DNA of 64,000 nt from Alentia gelatinosa (GCA_950022655.1 OX465579.1:177267263-177331262), one strand, 5' to 3'. Shown: positions 12,536 through 25,739, counted from the stretch's first letter. Notes: generated by a model not told the origin, from the sequence alone. Made by a program: numbers and translations.

Positions 12536-12823
12536 AAGGCCCGGCGTCCACCTGCTACGATATGGCTCCGATGTGGTCTACGATGCACCTCCCGATAAAA
12601 AAATCAAAATCGCGTCGGCGGGTGACCTATTATCGGGGCAGTTGACCACGTTTCTGAGATTAGACACCGATATAAACCCCATACAATGTGTGATGAATTG
12701 GCTTGTCTAGACATATGTCTACGATTTTGAACCTTCCCGATATGTCTCCGATATTGACTTTTTGTATCGGAATCATATCGGTAGGTCTAAATGTCTATCA
12801 TAGTAGGTTGACGCCAGGCCTAA
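12536..12823. mobile_element. MITE family R, copy 1
   Basis: Ends AGGCCCGGCGTCCACCTGCT and GTAGGTTGACGCCAGGCCT are terminal inverted repeats. Inner landmarks are ATATGGCTCCGATATGG-type, CACCTCCCGATAAAAAAATC, GGGGCAGTTGACCACG and CCCGATATGTCTCCGATATT. The small ORFs at the right end (MSRHMSTIL...) recur only because the element recurs. Confidence 0.85.
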
Positions 12824-13869
12824 ATTTATTGCATAATCATTCGGCGGTGCGAAATGCCATAATCGGTGGTCATTATCATTGGTGGGATCAAAAGTCTGTC
12901 AGTGTTGCCATATTGCATAAGGCAGGAGAGAAATATCATTTCTGTTTCCACCTGACATTGTTGCACTAAATATGTTGCAATTTCGATCGGTGGTGCAAAA
13001 TGCCAGTCGTCGGCAGCTGAAAACTGAGAAAGAATTGTATAGGCTACAGATTTTATTTTCGAATTAATGTGGGCATTTTTGCATCACTTCTAGACAAATT
13101 TGTAACAGGACTGAATTGGGTCAGATGTATTCTAGAAAATCGGTCAGCAAGTAACAATATCCAGAATTGCAGATTTTTAGCGCACTCACCACCTTCCCCT
13201 TATTTGGATATTAGAACGAGTGCTTCCTAAAAATCGCAGATCATTTGGTCGGGAGGTGGAAATAGGCCTATAAAAGTGAGGGTTTTATTTGTATTGATCA
13301 TTTTAAGGATGCATGGTTGTTAAAACTCGAGTGACCAATGCTTTCTTTGACAACTACACAGATGAATGCCTTCAGGTAATTATTTTAGAAACTAAAACCA
13401 GTCGGCTTTGATTCTAACTGCGACAACATCAGAGCCATGCAATAAACAAAAGAAGTTCCGGAAGGACTCTGCTGGGAATTGTATTCATACATCAGCGCTC
13501 ATTGCTGCGGCCTGAGCATGCCTTGTCCTCGCTTTCCTGTTTCTGTGGCGGCGAAACAGCGACGATAGATTCCTGAGAGTAGCGCATCCATTACCTGCCG
13601 TATATATACGTGTACCGTGGCCTTTATATCTGCCCGGCTCTGACAGAAAGATACCTAAAGCTCACAGAGTGGCTGCTGTGGGGCCGAGAGACGGAGGAAT
13701 TAGTGTTATGAATGTAAGCTCTCGGTGCCAGAAGGAAAGCTATGACGTCCTTGTGAGAATATCTCCCGTGTAGGGATGTTTTACAGGGAATATACGCCTT
13801 GCAGCCATATGGGGATAAGTAGCTGTTGCGTTCATGTATGAATGTAACCAGAGGAACTTCTGATTCCCT

Positions 13870-14480
13870 ACCATATACTAGGAGCAAATAGGATGTTCAT
13901 CATATATGAATGAGCGTGCAAATATAAATGATCCAATCTATGGATAGTTTTCTGTAACCCACTTGCAATCGTGGTAGGAGGGGGCCCGGCTATAAGACCC
14001 GGCGTCCACCTACTACGATATGGCTCCTATATGGCCTACGATGCACCTCCCGATAAAACTAGGATAAAAAAGGATGTTTATCATGGATGAATGAGTGTGC
14101 AAATTATAAATAAATGACAATCAAAAGGTTTGAGTTAAACTCAGCCTATGGATAGTTTTCTGTATCCACTTGCAGCCAGTCAACCTGCTATTTCTGCAAA
14201 TGCCGGAGTCTAGAATCCAAAGATATATCAAGCACCAGTGGATCTTGAGGTATTTTGGTCTTGGGTGATTGGTCATGGTCAGCTGGGCACGCCTCTAAGG
14301 CCCTGAGACACTGGCTCCCTGCTCTGTTCTCACTATCAGAGTGAACAGAATGCAGATAGTAAAGGGATAGTTTTCTGGAAGCACACATTTAATGTGACCA
14401 CTCTAACTTCTAGATGATGTATTTAGCATGTGCCAGCACGCTCTAATAAAACGTTAGAATTCTGTCGGATCTGTTTGGAG
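13870..14480. mobile_element. Dispersed element family J, with a family R fragment inside
   Basis: Shares, in reverse orientation, CTATGGATAGTTTTCTGTA, CAGCTGGGCA, CTGGCTCCCTGCTC and CATCATCTAGAAGTTAGA-type segments with 59510-59851. A family-R end (13996-14058, GGCGTCCACCTACTACGATA) interrupts it; parts of the flank are duplicated on either side. Confidence 0.6.
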
Positions 14481-15509
14481 TTTCTCCCGCACATAGGGGC
14501 AGTGTGAACCAAACTTACGCTTGAAGAGTGAAATGCGCGTGAGTAATATTCTCATGCTGTGGACAAATTAATTCCTTTTTGTAACTCTATACTCAACTGA
14601 TCTGGGCATCTTATGGTTTATGTCGAGACAAAATTTGATACCGTAGTTTTCTGATATCCCCACTCCTCATTCCTCCTCACTGCGACTCTAATTACGACAA
14701 TAGCATCCTCGTAACAGCGAATTGATCGTTCTGGAATAAAACCCTGGAAGTTTCTACTCTTTAAAGGCATATCGGACAATTTGGCTTGAAAATCAAAACC
14801 CATGTCAATTCCCTGGAAATTTAATATGATAATCTCCAAGTGTTGTGGAACACATATCACAGTACTACTGATCTAGGTTTTTAAAAGTCCTTATTTTTGA
14901 AAGAATTGATGAAAACCACTTTTTTTCAGTACATTTCCTATGTAAATCAAGCAAATGTAAATTGGCCTATTTACCTATCAAAATCGAATAAACTGGACAA
15001 AATGCTAAATTTGCTCATGTAGAATTAGAATGAATTCCAAGAAACCAGTTTTGCGTATTAATTGACATTATTTAAAGATCACCAGGTGGCGCCACTGTGA
15101 ATGGTAGGATATGCCTCTAAGACAACAGGAGAAAAGAGAATCCCACCTTTGATGACGTCTCGCAGGGTGACCTTGCCCTCGTCTGTCTGTGCGCCGTTAC
15201 CTGCTCATTTTCTCACCTGCCTGTCGCCCACACAGACACAGAACGATCCGTTCCCGTGTCTCAATTCACAGGTAAAAAGGCTGCGAATCACCGGGCCATC
15301 ACCCGAGCTTAAAACACTCTCCCGCGGGCGAACAAAAAACAGCCGGCAGTCATCGACACCTCCCGTTTGAGTGTGGGTCTGGCCGTCTGAGTGACTCGCT
15401 ATCGACGGAGGGTTGGTTTTTTTTGCCACGGCGGATCCGTCTGTTCAAAACGTTTACTGTTTTTTATGTTCCGTCAGGGCTCATTTGTCGGCGGCGATAT
15501 GTCTAGTCG
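14481..15509. other. No recognised gene
   Basis: Short ORFs only. A CTCF-like motif TCACCAGGTGGCGC is at 15079-15092 (13 of 14 core positions). Confidence 0.4.
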
Positions 15510-16640
15510 GGATGGGGAAGCGGCGTATGGGGGAGGTGGAGCGGCAAGGAACGATGAGTGTTGATATGACAGGGAATGGCAGCATTGAAGAATGGAGAAA
15601 TGTGACAGAATGGGGTGGAATATACAGAAATATGGGGCAATGTGACAGAATGGGGTGGAATATACAGAAATATGGGGCAATGTGACAGAATGGGGTGGAG
15701 CAGTATTTGATAATGGGGTAATCTGACATAATGGGGTGAAATATGCGGCAATATGGGGCAATGTGACAGAATGGGGTGGAGCGATGTGTCTAGTCAGAAT
15801 GGGGAAGTGGCGTATGGGGGAAGTGGAGCGGCAAGGAAGGATGAGTGGCGATATGGCAGGAAATGGCAGCAGTGAGGGATGGGGTATAATGTGACATAAT
15901 GGGGTAGAGCTATGTATCTAGTCAGGATCGGGGAAATCGGGTGGCAAGAATGGCTGAGTGGCAGGAAATGGCAGCATTGAATAATGGGGTAATGTGACAT
16001 TATGGGGTGCGGTGATTTCTAGTCAGGATGGGAAAGCGGTGTATGGGGGAGGTGGAGCGGCAAGGAACGATGAGTGGCGCTATGGCAGGAAATGGCAGCA
16101 TTGAATAATGGGGTAATGTGACAGAATGGGGTGGGGTGATTTCTAGTCAGAATGGGGAAGTGGCGTATGGGGGAAGTGGAGCGGCAAGGAAGGATGAGTG
16201 TTGATATGGCAGGAAATGGCAGCATAGAAGAATGGGGTAATGTGACAGAATGGGGTGGAATATGCGGAAATATGGGGCACAGCATGGCAGAAGTGGCTGC
16301 CATGACAGAATGGGGTAAGGTGACAGAATGGGGACGAGCGATATCTAGTCAGAATTGGGAAGTTGCATATGGGGTAATCAAGCAGCAAAGATAACTCTCA
16401 ATGTGCCAGGAAATGGCAGAATAGAAGAAGAATGGGACAATGTCCAGTCATAATGGGGAAGGGGCGTATGGTGTGTAGTTAAGCAGGAAGGACGGCTGAG
16501 CGTCAATATGACAAGATATTGCCGGATTGAAGAAGATATGACATAAGGGGCAGATGAGTATTGAGGAAGTGAGGCGGCAAGGAAGGCTGATGAAGTGGGG
16601 ATATGGGGCAGTGCAGCAGAATCGGGTATGTAATATACAA
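15510..16640. repeat. ~124-bp complex tandem repeat
   Basis: GATTTCTAGTCAG starts units at 16014 and 16138 (period 124). Each unit carries a GCGTATGGGGGAGGTGGAGC-like segment, GGCAAGGAA, GATGAGTG and GTGACAGAATGGGGTGG. Units vary by internal duplication of the GTGACAGAATGGGGTGGAAT block. ORFs are repeat artefacts. Confidence 0.85.
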
Positions 16641-16791
16641 TATGGGCCAGCATGGCAGTGCAGGCTGAAGCAGTGAAACCCGGCCGGTGTATGATCGGGG
16701 CTGGAGGCGGTGAGCGGCGCGACGGGGAGACGAGACACCGGAAACGGGCCGTCGTCCCTGTATATACCCGCCGGCGATGTTGAGCCGCGCC

Positions 16792-16950
16792 CCACCCGCC
16801 GCCCGCCGCCCGCCGCCCGCCGCCCGCCGCCCGCCGCCCGCCGCCCGCCGCCCGCCGCCCGCCGCCCGCCGCCCGCCGCCCGCCGCCCGCCGCCCGCCGC
16901 CCGCCGCCCGCCGCCCGCCGCCCGCCGCCCGCCGCCCCCCGCCCACCGCC
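16792..16950. repeat. GCCCGCC heptamer array (reverse orientation)
   Basis: About 21 units of GCCCGCC, the reverse complement of the 568-754 unit. Confidence 0.95.
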
Positions 16951-17107
16951 CTCCGTCTCACCAATGTAGAGAAATCCTGTTAACTTGAGTGTGAGGGAAT
17001 GAGATACTTATGAATATTTATCAACACCGACAACTAATCCTGCATATTTCATGCCGACAGAGACTTGGTTATGCATTTTGATATTGGACATATTGCAGCA
17101 CTTCCAT

Positions 17108-17397
17108 TAATCTCACCCCTGGTTTTTTTTCCCTAGCCTTAACTAAAGGAACTTGTATCCAACGCCCATTCAGTATCTAGAAGAAATACTCCATGGGGGA
17201 TTATGTCACAAAGGTTGGCCCATTAGTCAATGTGAAGGGTGAGATAAATTCAGAAACCAATTCAAGTTTACGGTCAGAGCTCGATCCCATCTTGTTTAAA
17301 TCGCTATGTAATTTATGCGGCTTCACTTGGTGAATTACCATATGATTCAAACGAGATGGGATACGAGATCTGACCCATAATTTTCAAAGGTTTCCTC
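17108..17397. mobile_element. Double-module hairpin element, family B, copy 2
   Basis: AATCTCACCCCTGG and GGGTGAGATAAA bound the first module; GTCAGAGCTCGATCCCATCT pairs with GATGGGATACGAGATCTGAC in the second. Clearly diverged from copy 1, so not a recent insertion. Confidence 0.72.
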
Positions 17398-17399
17398 AA

Positions 17400-18490
17400 T
17401 AGTAACCATTGCCTTATAGTCTGAGTAAAGTGTGTGCGGGGAGTGTGTGAGGAGAGTGAGTGGGTGTGGGGGGAGAGTGGATGCGGGGGGAGAATATCGT
17501 TCGTCCTGATTAAAACTCGACCACTAGCGCCCCCTCCCGAGACGCGCTGACGCAATATGACGCATGCGCGCACCGTGCATTCTACACGGGCGAATTAACC
17601 CGCTTTTGTGCGCGCGCATCGCCGGGCTCCTCTGTTCGCCCGCCCGCTCGCCCGCCCGACTTTCTACTCGCCCGAGCGCTCATACAACTCTTCACTGGAA
17701 TCGATGGTTTTGAATTAAAAACGTGAACTGCTCGGCTGTGGTGTATACGCGGGACATGGAGGGTGGGGGTTGAGGATAGCGTGTCTATGTACAATCTGTA
17801 GTGTTGTGTGGCGGAAGGCGGGGAGTAGAAGTAGGGGTGAGGGGTGGCATGGTGGGAAGACTGAGGTTTTATCAAAACACGAAGCCATGCAGAATGCGAG
17901 GGGGGGGGGGAGAGTTCAGGCTAAGTCTCGGGTTGGAGACAGTCCCCAGTCTATGCCCGGAGAGTGTGCGTACACGCATGCGCCTGGCAATATGCACCAG
18001 TCTCGAAGTGGTCGCTAAATGCAACGCGCGGGGCGTCATGCCACATCTCGTGGGATCTCGCGGGATCTCGTCGCCCTGCCCCCTGGCGGCGAGGCGGGCG
18101 GGGAAAGCCGAGCGCCCCCTGTCGTCTCCGTTATGGTATTAAATAATCTCCAAGCGGAGACTGTGGAGGGGAGCAGGTGCGTTGAGCGGTCCCGTCACAT
18201 GCACCCCCCCCCCCCCCTCGGCACCCCGCCCCCCAGACCCCCGCGCACCGACGCACATATCTCCTCCTGTGTGCGCCCTGCACATGCGCATTAGGAGCAG
18301 CTGTCACTTCCGGCGGTGGCCGGGGGAGGGGAGTTGAGAGGCGGAGAGGGCGTCACCTACATTCTGCGTAACAATCGCCGAGTCGCAGGCAATCAGAACG
18401 TAATTATCCCCGCTGAATTCTTATTACCGCCACTTGTACGCTCACTTTTTACACGGTCGCCTTTTTAACTATGCTACAGCCCATATAAAC
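17400..18490. other. CpG-rich region, no recognised exon
   Basis: GC-rich with ACGCATGCGCGC (17560) and ACATGCGCA (18283) NRF1-like sites and a GA-rich start. A C run lies at 18206-18218. It may be a CpG island promoter, but no conserved coding sequence is visible. Confidence 0.4.
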
Positions 18491-18495
18491 ACACG

Positions 18496-18497
<2 letters not shown>

Positions 18498-18559
<62 letters not shown>

Positions 18560-18597
18560 GGTGTTCGTTAACGCGGGGTGTCCGTTAGGCGGGGTTC

Positions 18598-18654
<57 letters not shown>

Positions 18655-18825
18655 AACAGTAAAACCCCGCTTCTGAGAGACCTCACATGAGGTGACACTT
18701 TGCTTAAAGGGATAATTTGTTCGGAGCAGAAATTTCTATTTAGTTCATTTTTATCCCGCTCATATATATATATATATGCAGACAGCTACAACATATAAAG
18801 ATAAATATCTATATATATCTATATA

Positions 18826-18906
<81 letters not shown>

Positions 18907-18910
18907 ATAT
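18498..18910. repeat. AT microsatellites around pogo-like element pieces
   Basis: Three TA/TATC tracts (18498-18555, 18601-18648, 18763-18910). Between them lie GTGTCCGTTAGGCGGGGTTC (18580) and CAGTAAAACCCCGCTTC (18658), right and left ends of the family-G MITE. Confidence 0.8.
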
Positions 18911-19480
18911 ATTTACACACACATATATATGTAATTTATATTTGTAATTTATATGTTTTTGGCGGACCCTGGCTCTGGCACTCTTCCCTTATGACTACCT
19001 GCTAACAAAGAGTATTTTTATTGTCATAGGAGACAGCGGGACCAGAATGTATGTATGTATGATTCAGATTAGATGGCGAAGCTTATTGCGGCATTGTGTT
19101 TTAACATTCGCCAATGAATGTTAAAAAAGCCACCCACTGCTACAGGAGTCATCATCGACATTGGCTCTGCCCGCTCAGCTATAGGCGACTTCGCCAATAC
19201 CTCCCTCTACCGGTGCCTGGGGCGACTATCGGGGCGATGTGAAGAAGGGTCTGGTGGCTGTGCTGGGAGAGTGATTAGAGACACACTGGGTCTCTGTGCC
19301 TCACACGGGCCAGTAATGAGCCTCGGTTATTCTCCGCGGCGTATGGCGCCTCCTGAGAAATCCAAGACCCGTGTATGACTTTAAGTGGGTCACGAGGGAG
19401 GATATCACAAAGACGGCGCCTTAAAGAGCGTGGAGTCTTCCGAGGTGCGGGATTCACAGGAGATCTGAGGATACGGCAGG
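18911..19480. other. No recognised gene
   Basis: Includes the 86-codon ORF 19118-19378, which has no recognisable domain and lies beside repeats; I see no support for it as a gene. Confidence 0.35.
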
Positions 19481-20320
19481 TGAAGGGACAGTCTGAGGTT
19501 ACGGCGAGGGGAAATGTGAGGTTACAAAGAGGTTATAACAAGGGGAAATGTGAGGTTACAGAGAGGGGAAATGTGAGGATATAGAGAGGTTATAACAAGG
19601 GTAAATGGGAGGATATAGCAAGGTTATAACCAGGGTAAATGGGAGGTTTGAGCAAGGTTATAACCAGGGTAAATGTGAGGTTACAGAGAGGTTATAACAA
19701 GGGGAAATGTGAGGTTAAAGAGAGGTTATAACAAGGGGAAATGTGAGGTTACAGAGAGGTTATAACAGGGCGAAATGGGAGGTTACAGAGAGGTTATTAC
19801 AAGGCAAGATGGGAGGTTACAGAGAGGTTATAACAAGGGTAAATGTGAGGTCACAGAGAGGGTAAATGGGAGGTTACAGCAAGGTTATAACAAGGGTAAA
19901 TGTGAGGTTACAGAGAGGTTATAACAAGAGGAAATGTGAGATTACAGAGAGGTTATTACAAGGGGAAATGTGAGGTTACAAAGAGGTTATAACAAGAGGA
20001 AATGTGAGGTTACAGAGAGGTTATAACAAGGGGAAATGTGAGGTTACAGAGAGGGTAAATGGGAGGTTACAGAGAGGTTATAACAAGGGGAAATGTGAAA
20101 TTACAGCAAGGTTATAGCAAGGGTACATGGGAGGTTACAGAGAGGGTAAATGTGAGGTTACAGCAAGGTTATAACAAGGGTAAATGTGAGCTTATAGCAA
20201 GGGTAAATGTGAGGTTACAGCAAGGGCAAATGTGAGGTTACAGCAAGGGTATAAATGTGAGGTTATAACAAGGCTAAATGTGGGTTACAGTAAGGTCAAA
20301 TGTGAGGTCATTTCAAGGGC
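19480..20320. repeat. 34-bp / 22-bp minisatellite
   Basis: Units of GGTTACAGAGAGG + TTATAACAAGGGGAAATGTGA (34 bp), with a shorter form lacking the TTATAACA part; about 26 units. Confidence 0.9.
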
Positions 20321-20654
20321 AAATGGCCCTCACCGATATATAGTCAGGAACCCTCCACGGACCTTTAACACTGCTGACGCCAAATGGAAACAGGCTGTTA
20401 GGAGAACCCAGAAAATCTACACCGTTTTTGTTGGCCAAAGGAAAAGGGCCTCATGGAAGCAGGGATGCAGAGAAGTGTTCACCATAATTGTGCATAGATT
20501 TTGCAATGTGGTCACCACTGAACGACCGGCAGAATCAAAGGGGTTTGAAATTGTCTGTCGTGGTCATTGTGTTTGGAGGACAGTTCAGTTCAGTTGGCAT
20601 TGAGCTGTTTAATGCAGGGGAAATAAGGCTAAAAGCCTGTTTCCATTATTATAG

Positions 20655-20954
20655 GCTTGTTTCCATCGGTCGCTTTCCCGTTCCTAATCTACAGTCAGGC
20701 ACCACCGACAGAATTTTAGCACTACTGACCCAAAATCAGTCAAGGGAAACGACCCAGCACGTGAAATAACCCATGACAAAGATTATGTAATGTGGCATCC
20801 CCAACCACTGAATGAAAGAATGGTCCCTACGTGAAATCTGTTACTGTCTCCGATTATTCATTACAGATGCACAGTCAGTGGCACCACCGACAGACTTTCT
20901 GTGTAACTCAAATAATCTACAACATTTTCTGTCGGCAATTGGAAACAGGCCCAT
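20655..20954. mobile_element. MITE family H, copy 1
   Basis: Left end AGGCTTGTTTCCATCGGTCG pairs with right end CGGCAATTGGAAACAGGCCC. Internal CTACAGTCAGGCACCACCGA recurs inverted in the other copies. H-like pieces flank it at 20322-20445 and 20955-21070. Confidence 0.7.
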
Positions 20955-21189
20955 ACACCGGACCCTCAACTGCTATTTCATACCGGTGTGAAGTCGTTGG
21001 CTACCACCGAACGACTTTTAGGAGAACTCAATTAATCGGTGCCCTTTTCGTCGGCAAGTGGAAAATGGCTTCAAGACTGACTACCATCCATCCCTCCTCC
21101 TCGTGACTCCAATCAGAGCCTATCTTGTCACTGTGGGACTTTATTGCCGGGTCGATTAACACGCGAACCTCCCATCCACCTCCCCCACC

Positions 21190-21255
21190 TCACTGCGCAT
21201 GTGCAGGAACCGTCCCCTGTCATATTCAAGATGGCGGCCGTCATGGTGTACCCAC
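21190..21255. promoter_or_regulatory. YY1-like AAGATGGCGGC motif in CpG context
   Basis: CTGCGCATGTGCAGG followed by CAAGATGGCGGCCGTCATGG. The reading frame from this ATG closes after 12 codons, so it is not a coding start as it stands. Confidence 0.25.
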
Positions 21256-21285
21256 GGCACTGTGTATGATCAAGATAAAAGCTAT

Positions 21286-21583
21286 AGGCCCGTTTCCATT
21301 GGCCGACGAAAAGGGTGTAGATTTTTTGAGTTACCCAGAAAGTCTGTCAGTGGTGCCACTCACTGTGCGTCTATATAGAAGGGTTGTAGATTTCACTCAG
21401 TGACCAAGCTTTCACTCAGTGGTGGGTGGTGCCACATTGTATAATCTAAGCAGAAAAAGTCGTGGGTCATTTCACGAGCTGGGTCGTTTCCATTGACCAA
21501 TTTTCGATCAGCAGTGCCAAAAGTCTGTCGGTGGTTCCTGACTGTAGATCGGTGACGGGAGATCGGCCAATGGAAACAGGCCT
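21286..21583. mobile_element. MITE family H, copy 2
   Basis: AGGCCCGTTTCCATTGGCCG and CGGCCAATGGAAACAGGCCT are near-perfect terminal inverted repeats, 298 bp, flanked by TA on both sides. No coding capacity. Confidence 0.8.
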
Positions 21584-21649
21584 TATATAGAAGGTCTGGT
21601 TTGAGACACAGTGCTCTGATTGGGATAAAGAGACCACAGACAGAACACT

Positions 21650-21970
21650 AGACTGGCCCCAGTCCCTGCATCCTATGGCTACCCTCCTCGATGTGATACA
21701 GGATACTGGCTCCATTCCCTGCATCCTATGGCTACCCTCCTTGCTGGGATACAAGAGACTGGCTCCAGTCCCTACATCCTATGGCTACCCTCCTCGCTGG
21801 GATACAGGAGACTGGCTTCAGTCCCTGCATCCTATGGCTACTCTCCTCGCTGGGATACAGGGATACTGGCTCCAGTCCCTGCACCCTATGACTTCCCTCC
21901 TCGCTGGGATACAGGATACTGGCTCCAGTCCCTGTATCCTATGTCTACCCTCCTCGCTGGGATACAGGGA
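21650..21970. repeat. ~53-bp tandem repeat, six units
   Basis: Each unit: ACTGGCTCCAGTCCCTGCAT, CCTATGGCTACCCTCC, TCGCTGGGATACAGGA. The two overlapping ORFs here are translated repeat. Confidence 0.9.
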
Positions 21971-22826
21971 CTGGTACAATCGGTAATGGTGTTGGATTTC
22001 TGGCGCTGTTTACCTCCAGCATTCCCACAATCTTCATGCAGATATCCTGGCAGCTGGTCAAGATATCTACTGGGAGATTGATACCCTCTCACTTTGATCT
22101 CAATTGAGTCACAGTCAGGAGCAGGCGAAATTTATTGCTATGACAACACAGGCGGCCAGGGAACTGGAGGTGGAGAGGGGGAGGGATAGTATAGGGTTAC
22201 GGGGAGTGGCTTGGGGCCATAAACAGGAGATTTGGTTCATATTGGACAAGTCTTTGATTCCTAGGCCTGTCATTGAAGGATACATACTTTAATGACCTTT
22301 ATTCTTATTGTGTTTAATCATTTAATGAATATTCATAACCAAAGACTTGAGCAAGTCTAACAGAACACTAGTGTGTGTCTACTGAGACGGGCGATAGACG
22401 GCGCTACGGTGTTATTTATAAAGACCAGCCTCGTCTTCATTATCACCACACCAGCGCCATCTAGCTGTTCAAATATGCATCACGTAGCGGTGTGCCTCGC
22501 GATCATCTCGTTGAGAACGAGCGATAGATCGAGCGACCGTTCAACGAGGTTTATAATTACATCGCTGATAAAAGCATCGTTATTCTGGAATTATCAATCA
22601 GATTCTTTGTTTGTCTATGTATAATACATCCCGACTCTTGTAAGGCCGGGCATTTGTGAGGGCCTTAAAGGTAGTATAAAGGGTTTTTCTATACTGACTT
22701 AATTCAACAAATATTGTTTTACGATCGCTGTAAAGGCATAGACTTCAGTGGAATGGACATTTTAGAAAATACTCAGCAAATATTTGTTTTGCTGATGATC
22801 CATGTCTGTGAGTCTCCGTTATACTA
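21971..22826. other. No recognised gene
   Basis: Unique-looking sequence with short ORFs only. Confidence 0.4.
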
Positions 22827-23118
22827 AAGAAGAAACCAACAAGGTTTGGTCAAAGTTGTCGTTCTCCACGAGTTTGATGCGGAGTGATATGAACGAGGTG
22901 ACAGCCGAGTGAATATCATGTAGCATTCAAACAAGTTGCAGAATGACTTCTTTTACCAAAACGAGGTGCTTTCTGTATTTATCTCACCCATACATATTAA
23001 AAGAATGGATGACACACAGGATATAGACCATGGAGAACGGACCGCAATACTCGTAGGGGCATGGAGAACGAGTTCCCAATGTTAAGCCTATGGGCATTTA
23101 TTCCAGGGGTGAGATAAA
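22827..23118. mobile_element. Double-module hairpin element, family C, copy 1
   Basis: A hairpin first (AAACCAACAAGGTTTGGTCA and matching AAAACGAGGTGC side), loop GAGGTGACAGCCGAGTGA at 22895, then a module with CGTTCTC-type inner sequence, AATGTTAAGCCTATGGG and terminal GGGGTGAGATAAA. Confidence 0.75.
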
Positions 23119-24033
23119 GCTTCATTACTATTTGCTTATCTCCGTAGACACCGTGTGGCGGGAGAGAAGGCGAACGACATCAATAGAGGTGGTTTCTCTG
23201 GTCATTTTCATTCTCCGATAATTTAAGACGATGATCCAACACTTCAAACAGGATTTTATTTATTTTTTTTTTTTTATCATTTCCTTTATTCATCAAAACA
23301 TTACCATTTAGATACAATCTTCTTATTGATAAGGTATATATGGATGAATAAAGAGGCTTAGATCTCAGTTAGAGATGACTGATTTTAATGATCTAGCATT
23401 CAATGTATCCCTCTCTCCTTCTCTGTCTCTATTTCCCTCTCTCCTTCTCAGTCTCTATTTCCCTCACCGTCTACGTTTCCCTCACATCTATACCTGTACT
23501 TTATCACGTATTCTATGAAGGGCAGATTCAAATACACAAAATCAACCTCTTTCTGATACTAGTAAGGCCCGTGTAGGTGACACGTAGTAATATGCGAGCA
23601 TATGCGAAGAGGATACACAAAGTAGCATCAGACACATGTGAATATTGTACTCATTATTCAGCATTGAAAATATGATTTATTGAAGGAAAGACAAAATGGC
23701 TGCCTTTCTCCGCACGCACTATTTTGCTTTCTCGGTGATGTTTCCGGGACTATTTCTATTATCCTCCCAGGAGGATACGGGAGTCTGTACCCTCCTCCTT
23801 TAGCAATAACGTTAATCCATCTATTAACAATTGTATTTATTTCTAAGACTTCTTTACCCTGCAGAGCCTTCAGTCGGGATGACTAGTCTTAACGTGTCTT
23901 CAGCACTTGTTTATACAAATATCTCCTGGTTTTTCACAAGGATGCACTATCAAACTTATATACAGTAAAGAAAAAAAAACATAGGTAAATGTTATAGATA
24001 ATTAGTAGAAACCAAACGAGAGTCAGCCTTGTC
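23119..24033. other. No recognised gene; decayed repeats
   Basis: CT-rich patch at 23405-23480; segment 23690-23800 similar to 28880-28990 (CCTCC-AGGAGGATA core). Confidence 0.4.
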
Positions 24034-24110
24034 AATGTTTATGCCACGATGGGCAGGTTGTGTATTACTACACGAGGCGTTAGCCGAGTGTAGTGTGTAG
24101 CAGACCTGAC
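24034..24110. mobile_element. Conserved-loop hairpin, short copy
   Basis: CAGGTTGTGTATTACTACAC pairs with GTGTAGTGTGTAGCAGACCTG-like right arm around the loop GAGGCGTTAGCCGAGTG (24074-24090). Confidence 0.6.
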
Positions 24111-24617
24111 CAGAGATTATAGTACCTATAGTATAATAGAAAATCTGGAAATGTATATCTTCAGGTTCAGCTTATGTGTCTCTATGATACTGTGCAGCTT
24201 TATCTGCTTGTCATCTCTAACTGGTCTGGGGTTCATAATTGTTGGAAAAGCATTACTCCAGTAATATCGGATCATGTCCTGTGGTATCATAATTTTCACT
24301 TTGTATCACTACTTTTTACCTACACCACATTTTCAGTGACATAGGTGAAAGGTTCATCAGATTTTAAATTGAATATAGATGGCGATATAGTTATGATGTG
24401 ATTCACAACAGATCTGGTGCAACGGTTTTGACCTCAGATTGCTATTCTGCGATCTGCAAAACGTGGAACAACGCCCCGCAGTTCCATTTAGGCCACTCAA
24501 AAACAAAAACGTGTTTCTCATCACCAAGCAATGGAAAATTTGATGAGGGCGCTTTTCTTCTTTTTTTTGTTGGATCAAAGATGGCTTAAAAGTGTCATAA
24601 AATGGCCTTTAGACATA

Positions 24618-24703
24618 CAGTAAAACCCTGTATAAGCGGGCACCATCCGTTAAAGGCAAAAATGTCCCCTTATGCGGGGTGTCTGCGTACGCGGGGTTTT
24701 CAG
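24618..24703. mobile_element. Family G (pogo-like) MITE, deleted copy
   Basis: CAGTAAAACCCTGTATAAGC and TACGCGGGGTTTTCAG ends, preceded by TA. Confidence 0.65.
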
Positions 24704-25097
24704 ATTTATACTGCTTATACATTGAAAGCATCCCTGGCATGAGGAACTTTAATTTGATACCAAATGCACATATTTTTTCATAATTTCTATCGAGGTTCAT
24801 CTTATTTTAACCAAAAAAAAAAAAAATCTTCTAAAATCGTTTATGCAGATGCGCGCGGTGATGAGAAACAAGTTTTTTTTGAGTGACCTAATAAATCTCT
24901 TTTTGTTGCGGGTTATACCAGGAACTTGTCGTCCATCTTGATCGTGGCATGTCTGCGGCATATTGAGCTGTTAATCAGAGATTATCTCTGTACGGGTTTT
25001 AGGTGATAGATGAGATGGTGGAGATAAAGCCACTGCTGATAGATCATAACACGAACGAGTGCCAGTGTCTCGTTATCTTTAGTATCACAGCAAACAC
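24704..25097. other. No recognised gene
   Basis: A-rich run near 24815; otherwise nothing identified. Confidence 0.4.
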
Positions 25098-25219
25098 TTT
25101 ATCCTACCCCACATATAAATCTCCATGGATTTACCATGGTGTGGCTGTATGCCATGTTATGCACGTAGTTTGCCATGCTTGACACATTAAGTTAAAAATA
25201 TGTGATGGGGTAGGATAAA
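25098..25219. mobile_element. Isolated TTATCCTACCCC module
   Basis: TTTATCCTACCCC and GGGGTAGGATAAA, 122 bp apart, the same boundaries as the modules of families D and E but with different inner sequence. Confidence 0.6.
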
Positions 25220-25735
25220 ATCTAAACGTCACTCAATTTCACATAATTGTTTACATGGCTCTCTTGTCTTCCACTACAGATATCACTCAGCTCCGCTTCT
25301 TGACATCATTCTGCGAAAACAACTCACGCCATATAAACAATCATTTGCAATTTTGTGATGTCTTGATAATCTCTACCAGAATTATGTTAACTATGGTTAA
25401 CTCAATCTATACTATGTGTAAACGTAATTACTTACACCTTAGTGATGATCATTTAAGGTATTATGTCCCATACCTTTACTGGTTAGGTACTGCAGCACAT
25501 ATCTTATGTATGGTACCATAGGGTCGCATTTTTCTTATAATTATTTCACAGAAACTTGGCCTCACTGCCTTGTTCCGTAAATAGCGCCAATCCCGCCTCG
25601 TATGGATGATGTACTACGATGGTGAGGCTGTTTTATGTTAATAACCCGGCCTTTAATTGTTGACTACGAATCACGAGATGAGAACGAGATTCATCTACCT
25701 CAGTAGCCACCAGCACCTGGACTTGTCAGTGGGCC
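25220..25735. other. No recognised gene
   Basis: The ORF 25255-25521 (88 codons) shows no domain; not called. Confidence 0.35.
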
Positions 25736-25739
25736 AGAC

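Noticed and set aside
17520..17535. CTCF-like site ACCACTAGCGCCCCC
   Set aside because: Only the first half of the core fits; the second half mismatches the consensus.
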